NCBI RefSeq assembly: GCF_008086345.1 | Contig: NZ_CP043006.1 | Location: 124,001 to 188,000, forward strand | Length of the DNA: 64,000 nt | Reading direction: 5' to 3' | Origin: Chitinophaga sp. XS-30 | Lineage (GTDB): Bacteria > Bacteroidota > Bacteroidia > Chitinophagales > Chitinophagaceae | Position numbers and translations under genes: made by a program | Shown here: positions 32,186 through 40,840 of the stretch, in pieces | Position numbering within the stretch: position 1 is the first letter of the stretch | Layout of the letters: every line of letters starts with the position of its first letter | Notes under the pieces: model-generated | Told to the model about the DNA's origin: nothing | Databases searched by the model: none | Seen by the model: only the letters and a program-made list of their open reading frames with translations

Positions 32186-32683
32186 TTAAGGATGAAACCC
32201 TCTTTTCTGCCCTGGGTGGATACTTGTTTTCCACGACCTGTTTCTGCGCAGGCTTAGCGTGGGATCAAGAATATTTTTGACCAATTCTTTGGGTGAAGGC
32301 ACTTGCGGTGGTCGGTCAATATGATAATGAAAACTTCCCTTTCCCGGGATGCTGGCATTAATGCTTTTAAGATCAGCCTGCCCCTGGTAATAAGTGAATG
32401 CAAATTCAAAGGAAACGGGATGCTTATCAGTAAGCCCGCTGCTATAAATGCGAAAGGCTGCTGGTGTATCGTTCAGCCGATCCGGGATAAGCATATCGCT
32501 AAGCCCAACGCTTTCCAGTCTGGAATCTTCTTCAAATGAGATGATGTTGGAACGCATTTGCTTTTCAAGACTGCCCTTATTGTTGTTTACATTCAGGGAA
32601 GGGTCGAGATAACCCTTTTCCTCCAACGGTTTTAGCTGGCGTCGGATTTCGCTGTCGAATGAATCAAGGTCATTAATGTTCAT
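32186..32683 (-). CDS. Member of an unrecognised paralogous family in the ICE (second gene)
   Basis: A 165-residue paralogue of the genes on either side. Corresponding blocks: LKPLEEKGYLDPSLNVNNNK then GSLEKQMRSNIISFEED, AAFRIYSSGLTDKHPVSFEF (the F-x-S-G and PVSFEF block), and PPQVPSPKELVKNILDPTLS then LRRNR. The family signature is a 'PLE-x-x-GY' start, a 'PV-x-F-x-F' strand and a 'PSP-x-EL' helix followed by Arg residues. No signal peptide. Function unknown. Confidence 0.6.
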   Translation of the reverse strand: MNINDLDSFDSEIRRQLKPLEEKGYLDPSLNVNNNKGSLEKQMRSNIISFEEDSRLESVGLSDMLIPDRLNDTPAAFRIYSSGLTDKHPVSFEFAFTYYQGQADLKSINASIPGKGSFHYHIDRPPQVPSPKELVKNILDPTLSLRRNRSWKTSIHPGQKRGFHP

Positions 32684-32754
32684 AGCTTACTTATTGGATG
32701 ATGTGGTAAAGGAAATTAAACCTGAGTTTTGCGAGGTCTGGATGCAGGGATAGA

Positions 32755-33645
32755 TTACCGCTTCCGCCTTTTATACTTTCCTGGTGGGATGTTGTGCTTC
32801 CTCATTTTTCTTTGCCGGTTCAGGTCTAACATAACACTGTCGATCAGCTCCAATGGAGGTGGAATTCTTTCGTTGATCTTCTCTACTTTAGGCGCTTGTT
32901 GGGGAAGCCGGACAGCAATGTTTATTAACCTATATGATGTGGTTGAGGATTCGTTGTCGAATTCAAATAAATAAATGAAATTGACGGGTTTTTCATTGAA
33001 TCGGCCGTTCGACTTGAGCGTAAAATGCCCGAATGTATCCCCGGGGAAATGGTTGATGGGTAAATGTTTGTCGTTGGGCATGCCCAGGTCAATCACCTTG
33101 AGGTATTCTGTCAGCTGGTCGGTAAGGGATTGTCCGTTGTCGTTGAGGCCATTGAGACTGTCAGCCGTATATCCTGCGGTTTCCAATGGCCGGATAATAT
33201 TCTCCGCCATTTCCTTTATGGCCAGATCTGTTTTGTCAGGGTCTAATGACCTCCAGGGAGCGGGAATAGGATACATGTCCAACTGTATTTCTTCCGCTGG
33301 CCGTCCCTTCAGGCTTGCCACTGTTTTTGAATGGCGAACGCCAGCAAAATTATCATCCAGACGGCATTGGAATGTATGGGTGTATGTAGCATCTATATTG
33401 CTGAAATCATTCCTGGTCGCTACCTGAAATTCAATCAAGTTTTGCCGTTTATTTTCATTATACCGGAGCTTGTTTGTGTTTGGTACTTCATTAAAAATCA
33501 CATTAAAGTATTCAAAAAGAAAATCCTCCGTAGAGCGCTTGTGTTGCGGGTTTTCCGGCTGAATGACATCGCCCATTCCGTTAGCCGTTAAGTCGTTGGT
33601 AAAGTCTTTTGCAAGTTCACGTAAAGCCTTATCTCTTTTATCCAT
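32755..33645 (-). CDS. Two-domain member of an unrecognised paralogous family in the ICE (first gene)
   Basis: A 296-residue protein. Its second half (about 140-296) aligns with the two following genes: NIIRPLETAGYTADSLNGLN, DNGQSLTDQLTEYLKVIDLG, FTLKSNGRFNEKPVNFIYLF and RIPPPLELIDSVMLDLNRQR. The first half (about 1-130, FTNDLTANGMGDVIQPENPQ then FLFEYFNVIFNEVPNTNKL) looks like a more diverged copy of the same domain. The operon thus holds four related domains in three proteins, suggesting repeated tandem duplication. Function unknown. Confidence 0.6.
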   Translation of the reverse strand: MDKRDKALRELAKDFTNDLTANGMGDVIQPENPQHKRSTEDFLFEYFNVIFNEVPNTNKLRYNENKRQNLIEFQVATRNDFSNIDATYTHTFQCRLDDNFAGVRHSKTVASLKGRPAEEIQLDMYPIPAPWRSLDPDKTDLAIKEMAENIIRPLETAGYTADSLNGLNDNGQSLTDQLTEYLKVIDLGMPNDKHLPINHFPGDTFGHFTLKSNGRFNEKPVNFIYLFEFDNESSTTSYRLINIAVRLPQQAPKVEKINERIPPPLELIDSVMLDLNRQRKMRKHNIPPGKYKRRKR

Positions 33646-33952
33646 GTTGCAATTGTTATGTGGTTAGAAATGATAAAGATCAAATTCAAATGGAGGAGGG
33701 AAGCATGAGCCTGAAAGCCTATTTATTCAGTTGTTTTTCTGGCAATCTTTGCCGCCTCTCCAATGACTTACCAACGCAAAAATGCAATGCAGGAACAGGC
33801 GCATTTCACTGTTTTTCACAGAGGGAAAATAATATCTAAAAGAATTGAAATAGTGAACTGGAATGATTGTAGAATTAAATAAGAAAATGCAGGAAATAAA
33901 TGTAGTTATCTGAACAGCAATGTTGGTATTTTTTAACCTCCAAATTGAGTTT
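33646..33952. other. Upstream region of the paralogous gene operon
   Basis: These 307 bp lie between the excisionase-like gene and the first paralogue and must hold the promoter of the latter. No gene, repeat or strong motif is seen; no clear -7 box can be named. Confidence 0.35.
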
Positions 33953-34312
33953 TTATTTTCTCATTCCCAAGCCTGTTGAACGAAGCAAAGAACCACCTTT
34001 TAGAGATGATTTATTTTGTTCAATCAACTTATTGATGTCATCATAATCATATAAGAGCATTCCCCCAATTTTAGTGTACGGCAGAGTTCCATTTGCTCGT
34101 AAATGGTTCAAGGTTCCGGTAGATATATTGAGCAGTTCTTTTACTTCGTATGACTTTAGATATTTCTTCGTCTTGTTCTGCTCAAAAATCTGCTGGACAA
34201 TTTCACGAAATTCCGATACTATCTCCCGCTGAAATTTTTCTAAATCTTCGATAGTTACAATCTGATGTCTGGATACATCAATAGCGGTCACCACCTTCTT
34301 CACACCTCCCAT
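33953..34312 (-). CDS. Helix-turn-helix DNA-binding protein (excisionase/MerR-like)
   Basis: A 119-residue protein. The C-terminal half carries the excisionase-type winged HTH: YLKSYEVKELLNISTGTLNH then LRANGTLPYTKIGGMLLYDY, DDINKLIEQN. The N-terminal half is helical (LEKFQREIVSEFREIVQQIF). Small proteins of this type beside an integrase usually bind the attachment region and direct excision, or regulate the element. It lies about 140 bp downstream of the integrase gene on the same strand. Confidence 0.8.
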   Translation of the reverse strand: MGGVKKVVTAIDVSRHQIVTIEDLEKFQREIVSEFREIVQQIFEQNKTKKYLKSYEVKELLNISTGTLNHLRANGTLPYTKIGGMLLYDYDDINKLIEQNKSSLKGGSLLRSTGLGMRK

Positions 34313-34388
34313 TACGCACAGTGATTTAGTTATGGCGAATTTCTGTCAGCAGAAAAGGGGTGTATCACTTTTTTTCACGTAGGGGAAC

Positions 34389-34422
34389 AAAAAAAGGATC
34401 ATCCTATGTGTAGAATGATCCT
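34389..34422 (-). terminator. Hairpin terminator after the integrase gene
   Basis: A perfect 8-bp stem AGGATCAT (34395-34402) and ATGATCCT (34415-34422) with an adjacent A-run at 34389-34394 that becomes a T-run on the minus strand. It lies 28 bp beyond the integrase stop. Confidence 0.7.
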
Positions 34423-34449
34423 GATTTCTTAAAGGGAGCTGCGCTCTTT

Positions 34450-35679
34450 TTAAAGCCGTTCTTTCACCATTTCCATTGCCTGGCCTATGTTGTCTTTTTC
34501 TATTTTCGCGTATTTTAAAGTAGTAGCGAGTTTGGTATGTCCCATTAATTTGCTAACTGTTTCCAAAGGCACTTTGTTCTTCAAGGTAACAGTTGTGGCA
34601 AACGTATGCCTGGCCGTGTAAAAAGTCACTTCCTGCTGTACTCCGCAAATAGCGGCTATGACTTTGAGTGAATCATTAAGATCCTTGTTTGTGACAACCG
34701 GAAACAGCGATTGGCGCGGAATGTCACCCTCTTTAAGTTCATATTTTTTTATAATCCGGAGCGCCTGCGGGAGCAACGGTACATCAACGGATATATTGGT
34801 CTTGCTTCTGCGGGTTTTGATCCATAAGTTCCCATCATCTTCCAGTAGAATATTTGCTGGCTTCAGGCTTGTCAGGTCTTTAGGACCCAAACCGGTATAA
34901 CAACTAAAGAGAAACAAATCCCGAACCATATTCAGCATCTTGTTAGGGAAATCCGGTTGCTCCTCTATACGCTGAAGTTCATGGCGTTTTAAATGGGGTA
35001 TATCCGTTTCTTTGAATCTTAACTGGAAACTCTTGAAAGGATCTTCCCTCAGCCATTTCTGTTTTTTTGCCCAGGCGGTGAGTTTTTTCAAACGCTCCAA
35101 ATGTTTCATGGTTCCGTTTATGGTACATGGATCGTTTGCTTTCAATGGAGTAGATTTTATAAACGGCTCTAAGCGTACAATAAAATCATAGTTCAACTCC
35201 CGCAGCGTTATATCATTTCTTCTAAGCACCTGTTTTAAATAGCGTTCCAGATATTTTTTTGTTGCCCGGTAGTTTTTGATTGTCCCTTCGGTCAATCCCT
35301 CCGGTTTCTCTTTAATATGCCTGTCGATCAGGTCGATCAGGGTCATATTACTGCTTTGGGTATCCGGATCAATACCTAAAAACCGCTGCTTTACCATCTC
35401 CGCTGTTACCACTTCCTTATCAAGCTGTAGATCCTGGTAATGCGCCGTTAATTTCGCCCGGACGTTCATCAGATAACTATTGACTTCTTTAAGTTCCGGA
35501 GATTTGTTTTTTGCCTCCCCTTTTGAGGCGTTCCAGTCCTTCGGAGAGAGGTACTGCTTCAACGCAAGTTCGAGGCGTTTTTTGTTCACGGTAATCCTTA
35601 CATACAAGGGATGCTTACCGTCCTGTATCTGGTTCTTACGAAGCCAGAAATGGACACCAAACGTGTTTGTTGTTCTCAT
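34450..35679 (-). CDS. int: Tyrosine recombinase/integrase of the ICE
   Basis: A 409-residue tyrosine recombinase with the Bacteroidetes layout: an N-terminal Arm/SAM-like part (FGVHFWLRKNQIQDGKHPLY, VRITVNKKRLELALKQYLS), a core-binding domain (about 115-215, LTEGTIKNYRATKKYLERYL) and a C-terminal catalytic domain. Catalytic residues visible are Arg in SCYTGLGPKDLTSLK-like (first block; the usual Arg is not clearly preserved), YTARHTFATTVTLKN (H-x-x-R type) and LMGHTKLATTLKYAKIEKDN with the Tyr nucleophile in LKYAK. It reads away from the tRNA-Pro gene, its ATG 310 bp from the tRNA 3' end, so it most likely integrated this element there. Confidence 0.92.
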   Translation of the reverse strand: MRTTNTFGVHFWLRKNQIQDGKHPLYVRITVNKKRLELALKQYLSPKDWNASKGEAKNKSPELKEVNSYLMNVRAKLTAHYQDLQLDKEVVTAEMVKQRFLGIDPDTQSSNMTLIDLIDRHIKEKPEGLTEGTIKNYRATKKYLERYLKQVLRRNDITLRELNYDFIVRLEPFIKSTPLKANDPCTINGTMKHLERLKKLTAWAKKQKWLREDPFKSFQLRFKETDIPHLKRHELQRIEEQPDFPNKMLNMVRDLFLFSCYTGLGPKDLTSLKPANILLEDDGNLWIKTRRSKTNISVDVPLLPQALRIIKKYELKEGDIPRQSLFPVVTNKDLNDSLKVIAAICGVQQEVTFYTARHTFATTVTLKNKVPLETVSKLMGHTKLATTLKYAKIEKDNIGQAMEMVKERL

Positions 35680-35989
35680 AACAAATCATTTTAAACGTGA
35701 TTAAATCTGTTTACACTGTTTCTTTTTCACGATCACGAAAAACGACCTGCATTTTTATGTAAAACGGGTCAATTCGTACGTTACAACTTATTGCCTGTCA
35801 AACAGTTACAATAGGTTAGTCGACCTGCAAGTTAAGTCGACTTTTAGGTCGCCTTCTAGGTCACGTACAACTTGATAAAATATGTGTTGAAATATACCGG
35901 GTTGGAAACAAAAAAGCCAGTAAAACGTACATTTTACTGGCTTTTGAGCTTTTTTTTAATCCAAAATGTCGGGAAGACAGGATTATTTG
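35680..35989. other. Attachment-side region with repeated GTC motifs
   Basis: Gene-free stretch between integrase and tRNA-Pro. It contains GTCGACC (35819), GTCGACTT within the palindrome AAGTCGACTT (35834-35843), AGGTCGCC (35846) and AGGTCACG (35858), with GTC spacings of 17, 12 and 12 bp. A TACAACTT direct repeat lies at about 35781 and 35867. These are plausible arm-type sites for the integrase or excisionase. Confidence 0.45.
35911..35945 (-). terminator. Hairpin terminator behind tRNA-Pro
   Basis: AAAAAGCCAGTAAAA (35911-35925) pairs with TTTTACTGGCTTTT (35932-35945) around a short loop. It can end the tRNA-Pro transcript running leftward, giving a T-run from the A-run. Confidence 0.7.
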
Positions 35990-36064
35990 TCGGGATGGCA
36001 AGATTCGAACTTGCGACCTCCTGGTCCCAAACCAGGCGCGATGACCGGACTACGCTACATCCCG
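35990..36064 (-). tRNA. tRNA-Pro (anticodon TGG); probable ICE attachment site
   Basis: Read on the minus strand, the acceptor arms are CGGGATG (36064-36058) and CATCCCG (35997-35991), with discriminator A. The anticodon stem-loop GCCTGGTTTGGGACCAGG gives TGG, and the T-arm GCAAGTTCGAATCTTGC is standard. A tRNA 3' end is a frequent integration target, and the integrase gene starts next to this 3' end. The second copy of the att core would be at the element's other end, outside the window. Confidence 0.93.
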
Positions 36065-36349
36065 AGCCTCAGGCGATGAAAATACATTCACCGGAATCCT
36101 TGTGGGCTGCAAAAGTACAAAAAGAAAATCAATAAAGCAACGGAAGTTCGGGGTTGGGCGTAATAATATTTTGGGGCACAGACGGGCGCATTCGCGGCGG
36201 GACCGCAATACAGCCCGGTACGAAGTTTGCCAGGCCGCTCCCCTGCTGGTTTCACGATCTGGCAATTGGTCCTGCTGAAATAATACAGCAGTGCGGGTAT
36301 AATGCTTCGCAGTGGATGTATTCGGAGATCGTCGTTAGACTGCCGGAGA
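36065..36349. other. Chromosomal flank of tRNA-Pro
   Basis: About 285 bp with no supported gene, between the tRNA 5' end and the small lipoprotein gene. It should hold the tRNA promoter. The short ORFs here lack any signature. Confidence 0.35.
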
Positions 36350-36637
36350 TCAATCCCGCAGGTTGAAGATATTTTTCATCGCTTCATAGCTCAATTCCTG
36401 CCAGTTCACCTGGTTTGCGCCATCCCCGCTTTTCCGGGCAGCTACCTGAATACCCGCCGGTATCAGCACATATCTCAACTGCGGTGTTCCGGGTGTGCGG
36501 TTCAGAATATAAGCGGGCAAGCTGCTTGCTTCCAGGTCAATATCCGGCACAGGATCAGCTTCTTCGCGGTCACAGGCTGCCAGCATGCCAAGCAAAGCGA
36601 TGGCCAGTAGTGGGGTTGTTCTTTTCATATTATTCAT
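36350..36637 (-). CDS. Small lipoprotein, hypothetical
   Basis: About 95 residues from the ATG at 36635-36637 (MNNMKRTTPLLAIALLGMLA); an internal ATG three codons later would also serve. Lipobox MLAAC, then REEADPVPDIDLEASSLPAY, a mixed alpha/beta tail and NWQELSYEAMKNIFNL. No named family. Isolated gene on the chromosomal side of the tRNA. Confidence 0.6.
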   Translation of the reverse strand: MNNMKRTTPLLAIALLGMLAACDREEADPVPDIDLEASSLPAYILNRTPGTPQLRYVLIPAGIQVAARKSGDGANQVNWQELSYEAMKNIFNLRD

Positions 36638-36833
36638 TTTATGATCAATCGTCCATTCATGCTCATGCAGCCACCGCAATTCCGAAAACGCTTTTGGGGT
36701 ATCATATCTATTGGTGGCCTGCAACCCGGCACAGGTCCGGGCGTGTTCTGCTATTGATCCATAAAATTAGGGCTAACATTTTCGGGAGGTTTGTATAAAC
36801 CCGACAAAAATCAACAGGCGCCCACGCAATTGT

Positions 36834-37829
36834 TTAAACCGGGAATTCGGGTTTAAGAATAATACTGCCTGTTGTTTTGCGTGATTCCATATCTGCATGA
36901 GCTGTAGCCGCCTCTGTTAATAAATAGATGGATGACTGTCCCGGTTCAAATACACCATTCCTTAACAAACAGAATATTTCAGACATTCCCTTTCCGCTTT
37001 TGTCCTGATAAAGCGGGTAGTCATTAAGTGCATCGTGCGCAAATTTTATTTTTCTATGCAGCATCATTTCGTTGTCTATATCAGGCATACCGGAAGGCCA
37101 TCCGTATAATACAGCACTTCCGCCATCTTTAACTACAGTCAACGACTTCTCAAAAGTAGCCTTGCCTGTACCATCATACACAACATCAACACCTTTGGCC
37201 CCGGTATATTGGTTAACGGCAGCAACAAAATCCTCAGCCCCCATATCTATGACCTGATTGAAGCCGCGTTTTAACGCTAAATCTTTTTTTGCGGCACTTC
37301 CAACAGTTCCAATAACAGTAGCTCCCAATGCCTTTACCCATTGGCTCAATAGTGTGCCCACCCCGCCTGTCATGGCATGAATCAAAACCACTTCTCCTGA
37401 TTCGACCTTATGGCTCTGTTTGATCAGCATGTGAGCTGTAAGACCCTTTATCATCACAGCAGCAGCTTGTTCAAAGGATATATCCTCCGGTAGTTTAAAT
37501 ATTTCATTGGTGTTGATGATTCTTCTTTCGGCATAGGCGCCGATTGATGCGTAATAGGCTACGCGGTCACCTACCGTAAATCCGCTGACATTTGTTCCAA
37601 TTGCTTCAATGATGCCTGAGGCTTCGAAGCCAATGGGTGCAGGGTATTGGCTCATCGGAAAAGTTCCGTTCCTGAAAAATATATCCAAGAAGTTTACTCC
37701 TATAGCTTTCTGGGCAATCAGCACCTCATCAGGGCCGGGTTGTTCAAGTGTTATGCTTTGATATTTCAGTACGTCCGGTGCTCCCGGTTGTTCGATAAGG
37801 ACAATACCACTTGGCTTATTGTTGTTCAT
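36834..37829 (-). CDS. NADPH:quinone reductase-like zinc-independent MDR protein
   Basis: A 331-residue medium-chain dehydrogenase/reductase of the quinone oxidoreductase type. N-terminal GroES-like domain (GVNFLDIFFRNGTFPMSQYP and GFEASGIIEAIGTNV), then a Rossmann domain with the nucleotide-binding motif HAMTGGVGTLLSQWVKALGA. No structural or catalytic Zn ligands are seen, as expected. It would reduce quinones with NADPH. It is divergently oriented from an HxlR regulator 104 bp away, which is the usual arrangement for a gene induced by electrophiles or redox stress. Confidence 0.88.
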   Translation of the reverse strand: MNNNKPSGIVLIEQPGAPDVLKYQSITLEQPGPDEVLIAQKAIGVNFLDIFFRNGTFPMSQYPAPIGFEASGIIEAIGTNVSGFTVGDRVAYYASIGAYAERRIINTNEIFKLPEDISFEQAAAVMIKGLTAHMLIKQSHKVESGEVVLIHAMTGGVGTLLSQWVKALGATVIGTVGSAAKKDLALKRGFNQVIDMGAEDFVAAVNQYTGAKGVDVVYDGTGKATFEKSLTVVKDGGSAVLYGWPSGMPDIDNEMMLHRKIKFAHDALNDYPLYQDKSGKGMSEIFCLLRNGVFEPGQSSIYLLTEAATAHADMESRKTTGSIILKPEFPV

Positions 37830-37933
37830 TGAATTAATTTTGTTTTTGCAAAGCTAATGGTCACAGTCTCTTAATGCCAGTGTCTTCCCCGCAGGGAAGT
37901 ACTTCCATGAAAGAAAGTTTTTAACTTTAGAGC

Positions 37934-38305
37934 ATGGTTGACAAACTGGAAAATGGGAAAATATCCGACGATTGTAAACGCCACTTTAAAGCGATAAATG
38001 ATACCTTGTACATTTTAAATGGTAAATGGAGAGTGATGATCATAGCTTGTCTGGCATCAGGTAAAAAGCGCTATCTGGAACTGCAGCGTATAGTTGAAGG
38101 TATAGGCCCCAAAATGCTTTCGAAGGAATTGAACAAGCTGGAATTAAACGGTCTGATTACAAGGTCAGCGCTGGAAACCAAGCCTGTTACAGTTGAATAT
38201 GAACTTACTGAATATGCCCGGTCCCTTAAACCGCTGACAGATGAAATGGCTGTATGGGGTAAACAGCACCGGGATAAAGTTATTAAAGATATGACTGCAA
38301 AGTAG
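37934..38305 (+). CDS. HxlR family transcriptional regulator
   Basis: A 123-residue winged-helix protein with the family pattern NDTLYILNGKWRVMIIACLA, KKRYLELQRIVEGIGPKMLS, then ELNKLELNGLITRSALETKP and VEYELTEYARSLKPLTDEMA. HxlR/YodB-type regulators sense reactive electrophiles through a Cys; here Cys-17 (DDCKRH) precedes the HTH. It probably controls the divergent quinone reductase. It has its own hairpin terminator shared with tRNA-Ser. Confidence 0.88.
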   Translation: MVDKLENGKISDDCKRHFKAINDTLYILNGKWRVMIIACLASGKKRYLELQRIVEGIGPKMLSKELNKLELNGLITRSALETKPVTVEYELTEYARSLKPLTDEMAVWGKQHRDKVIKDMTAK

Positions 38306-38322
38306 CTTTGGATTAAAACGAA

Positions 38323-38356
38323 AAAGGACAAACCATCTTTCGATAATTTGTCCTTT
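38323..38356. terminator. Bidirectional hairpin terminator
   Basis: AAAGGACAAA (38323-38332) pairs with TTTGTCCTTT (38347-38356), with an A-run before and T after. It lies between the HxlR gene (+) and tRNA-Ser (-) and suits both. Confidence 0.7.
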
Positions 38357-38364
38357 CTGGCTTG

Positions 38365-38453
38365 CGGTGAGGGCGGGATTCGAACCCGCGGTACAGTTTG
38401 ACCCGTACGACGGTTTAGCAAACCGTTCCTTTCGGCCACTCAGGCACCTCACC
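38365..38453 (-). tRNA. tRNA-Ser (anticodon GCT)
   Basis: On the minus strand, acceptor GGTGAGG (38453-38447) pairs with CCTCACC (38372-38366), discriminator G. The anticodon loop TTTGCTAAA gives GCT. A long variable arm (CGTACGGGTCAAACTGTACC region) marks a serine tRNA. Length about 89 nt. Confidence 0.93.
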
Positions 38454-38794
38454 TACGCTTGCAGGGCTGCAAAAATATGAATTATTTGCAACTTTCCAAA
38501 AGTGTCACGAACATTTTAAAGTCCCTTTCCTCCGTCGTCATTTATATTATCAATATCCGATATACGGCAACCTCGGCACCCGCAAACAATAAACCGGTGC
38601 AGCCACAAACGTGCTGCACCGGCAAGGCGTATTCGGGGTCAGGAGGATGTACAGGCCGGGAAATGTATCTGTCACAAAGATCCGGCGCCGGAGAACCATT
38701 GTAAAGCGTATTTGTACTGATTTTCAAGGGGTAGAAATACGCAAAAAGGCTGCCCGGGAGAGCAGCCTTTTTACATATCGTTCCAAAAAACAGC
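38454..38794. other. Gap with a hairpin and the M13 peptidase terminator
   Basis: No gene seen. It has a strong hairpin CCGGTGCAGC (38594-38603) with GCTGCACCGG (38613-38622), not followed by a T-run, and the terminator at 38743-38772. Short ORFs are not credible. Confidence 0.45.
38743..38772 (-). terminator. Hairpin terminator of the M13 peptidase gene
   Basis: AAAAAGGCTGC (38743-38753) and GCAGCCTTTTT (38762-38772) form a perfect 11-bp stem with an 8-base loop, about 20 bp beyond the peptidase stop codon. Confidence 0.78.
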
Positions 38795-40840
38795 TTACCA
38801 GATCACTACCCTGTTCTCTGCGGGCAATACCATCTTCGCCCCTTCTCCGCAGCTCCAGGCTTCGGAAAATTCCGCCATATGCGGCAGCGGGCCGTTGATG
38901 CGGAAGCGTGCGGGGGAATGCGGGTCCGTCTGTATCTGGTTGCGCAGTCCGGCATCGGTAATATTGGCGTGCCATACCTGCGCCCAGCCCAGGAAGAAAC
39001 GTTGCTTCCAGTTATAGCCGTCGATCAGTTCAGGCTCGGGCTTGCCTTCCAAAGATTTCTTCAGGGCGTAGTAGGCCAGTGTAAGGCCGCCCAGGTCCGC
39101 AATATTCTCCCCGATGGTCAGCGCCCCGTTGATCTTGAAACCGGGCAGCGGCTCCAGCCCGCCGAAATACGTAATATATTTTTGTGACAGCTGATCGAAG
39201 TTCTGACGGTCCTGGTCCGTCCACCAGTTCTGAAGGTTCCCTTCAGCATCGAACTGGGACCCCTGGTCGTCGAACCCGTGCGTGAACTCATGGCCGATCA
39301 CCGCGATGATACCGCCGTAGTTGATCGCATCATCCGCATCGGGATTGAAGAACGGCGGCTGCAGGATACCTGCAGGGAACACGATCTCATTGTTCAGCGG
39401 ATTGTAATAGGCGTTCACGGTCTGCGGCGTCATATACCAGTCGGATTTATCTACTTCCTTGCCGATCTTTTTCACCTGTTCATTGTGGTTGAATGCCGCG
39501 GCGCTCACCACGCTTTCAAACAGCTTGTCTTTCTCCACATCGATCTTTGAATAGTCCTTCCACTTATCCGGATAACCGATCTTGTAAGTAAATGCCTGCA
39601 ATTTCTTATGCGCCATCTGTTTCGTGGAATCGCTCATCCAGGTGAGCTTGTCGATCCGCTCACCGTACACGGCGCGCACATTTTCGATCATTTCAGATAC
39701 TTTCTGCTTGCTGGATTCCGGGAAATATTGCTTGGCGAACAGTTTGCCCAATGGCATGCCGAGCATACCGTCCGTGGAGCGGATAGCCCTTTCCATACGC
39801 GGACGCTGCGTAGTGCGGCCGGTCATCACGGTGCCGAAAAAGCGGAAATCCTCATCATCGAACTGCTTCGGCAGATACCCGGCAAAGCGGCTGAGCAGCT
39901 GAAAGCGGGTATAGGTCTTCAGCGTTTCCACCGGTGTGGATTTCAGCAGCTGATTCCCTTTGGCGATATAGTCCGTATTCTGCAGGATCAGGGTATCCGT
40001 CTTGACGTCCTGCTGGCCGGCAAAGCTCTGCCAGTCGAAGTCCGGCGCGAGGGTGGACAGTTCCCCGAAGGCGATCTTGTTATAAGTCTTTACAGGGTCG
40101 CGCAGCTCCACATTGGTCAACTGCAGTTTCGCCAATGCTGTTTCGAAAGCGAGGATGGCAGCACCGGGATTGGCGTCCGTAAATCCGGCCATGGAGAACA
40201 TTTTATCCACATGCCCTACAAATTCCTGGCGCACGTTCATGGTGCTGGAATCCATTCTTTCGTAGTAGCTGCGTTCACCGAGGCTCAGCCCGTCCTGCCC
40301 ACCATACACGGCATTCATCTTGCTGTTGCGTGCATCCGCCTCCACACCGAAACCGGCCCAGGTACTGACACCGATCTTCTGCAATTCGCCGCAGACCTTG
40401 GCCCAATCTGCCAGGGAGCTGATGCCGTTGATCTTGTCAAGATAAGGTTTCAGCGGCTCCAGTCCGCGTTTTTCAATCGTCACGGTATCCAGGAAAGCGG
40501 TATAATAATCCGCTATCTGCTGTTCTTCGGAACCTTTAGCGAGACCGCTGCGTTGGGCGATATCCTGGATGATGCCTTTGATGCGCACTTCCTTGTTCTC
40601 CTTGTCCAGGATGTTAAAAGCGCCCCAGCGGCTGTCTGTTCCGGGGATAGGGTTGGCTTTCTTCCAGTTGGCATTGGCAAAACCATCAAAGTCCTCACAG
40701 GGAGCAATGCTCTTGTCAATGGAAGTGGTGTCGAAAGCCGGGATTTTGGCTGTTTCAGGGCCCGCGGTATTACAGGCTGCACATGCAGCGAGCGCGAACA
40801 CGGCCAGCATTCTCCTGCCGGCAGGGTTGTTTTGATGCAT
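38795..40840 (-). CDS. M13 family zinc metallopeptidase (neprilysin-like), lipoprotein
   Basis: A 681-residue protein with a lipoprotein-type signal (MLAVFALAACAAC, Cys about 22). The M13 domains are complete: the N-terminal M13_N domain (FDGFANANWKKANPIPGTDS, RWGAFNILDKENKE) and a C-terminal peptidase with zinc motif VIGHEFTHGFDDQGSQFD (HEFTH) and the third ligand in GENIADLGGLTLAYYAL. It ends in the typical Arg/Trp tail PAENRVVIW. A periplasmic oligopeptidase, judged by family. An isolated gene with its own terminator. Confidence 0.93.
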   Translation of the reverse strand: MHQNNPAGRRMLAVFALAACAACNTAGPETAKIPAFDTTSIDKSIAPCEDFDGFANANWKKANPIPGTDSRWGAFNILDKENKEVRIKGIIQDIAQRSGLAKGSEEQQIADYYTAFLDTVTIEKRGLEPLKPYLDKINGISSLADWAKVCGELQKIGVSTWAGFGVEADARNSKMNAVYGGQDGLSLGERSYYERMDSSTMNVRQEFVGHVDKMFSMAGFTDANPGAAILAFETALAKLQLTNVELRDPVKTYNKIAFGELSTLAPDFDWQSFAGQQDVKTDTLILQNTDYIAKGNQLLKSTPVETLKTYTRFQLLSRFAGYLPKQFDDEDFRFFGTVMTGRTTQRPRMERAIRSTDGMLGMPLGKLFAKQYFPESSKQKVSEMIENVRAVYGERIDKLTWMSDSTKQMAHKKLQAFTYKIGYPDKWKDYSKIDVEKDKLFESVVSAAAFNHNEQVKKIGKEVDKSDWYMTPQTVNAYYNPLNNEIVFPAGILQPPFFNPDADDAINYGGIIAVIGHEFTHGFDDQGSQFDAEGNLQNWWTDQDRQNFDQLSQKYITYFGGLEPLPGFKINGALTIGENIADLGGLTLAYYALKKSLEGKPEPELIDGYNWKQRFFLGWAQVWHANITDAGLRNQIQTDPHSPARFRINGPLPHMAEFSEAWSCGEGAKMVLPAENRVVIW

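Noticed and set aside
38594..38622. Riboswitch or small RNA at the CCGGTGCAGC hairpin
   Set aside because: Only a simple stem is visible, without T-run or conserved core; insufficient for a call.
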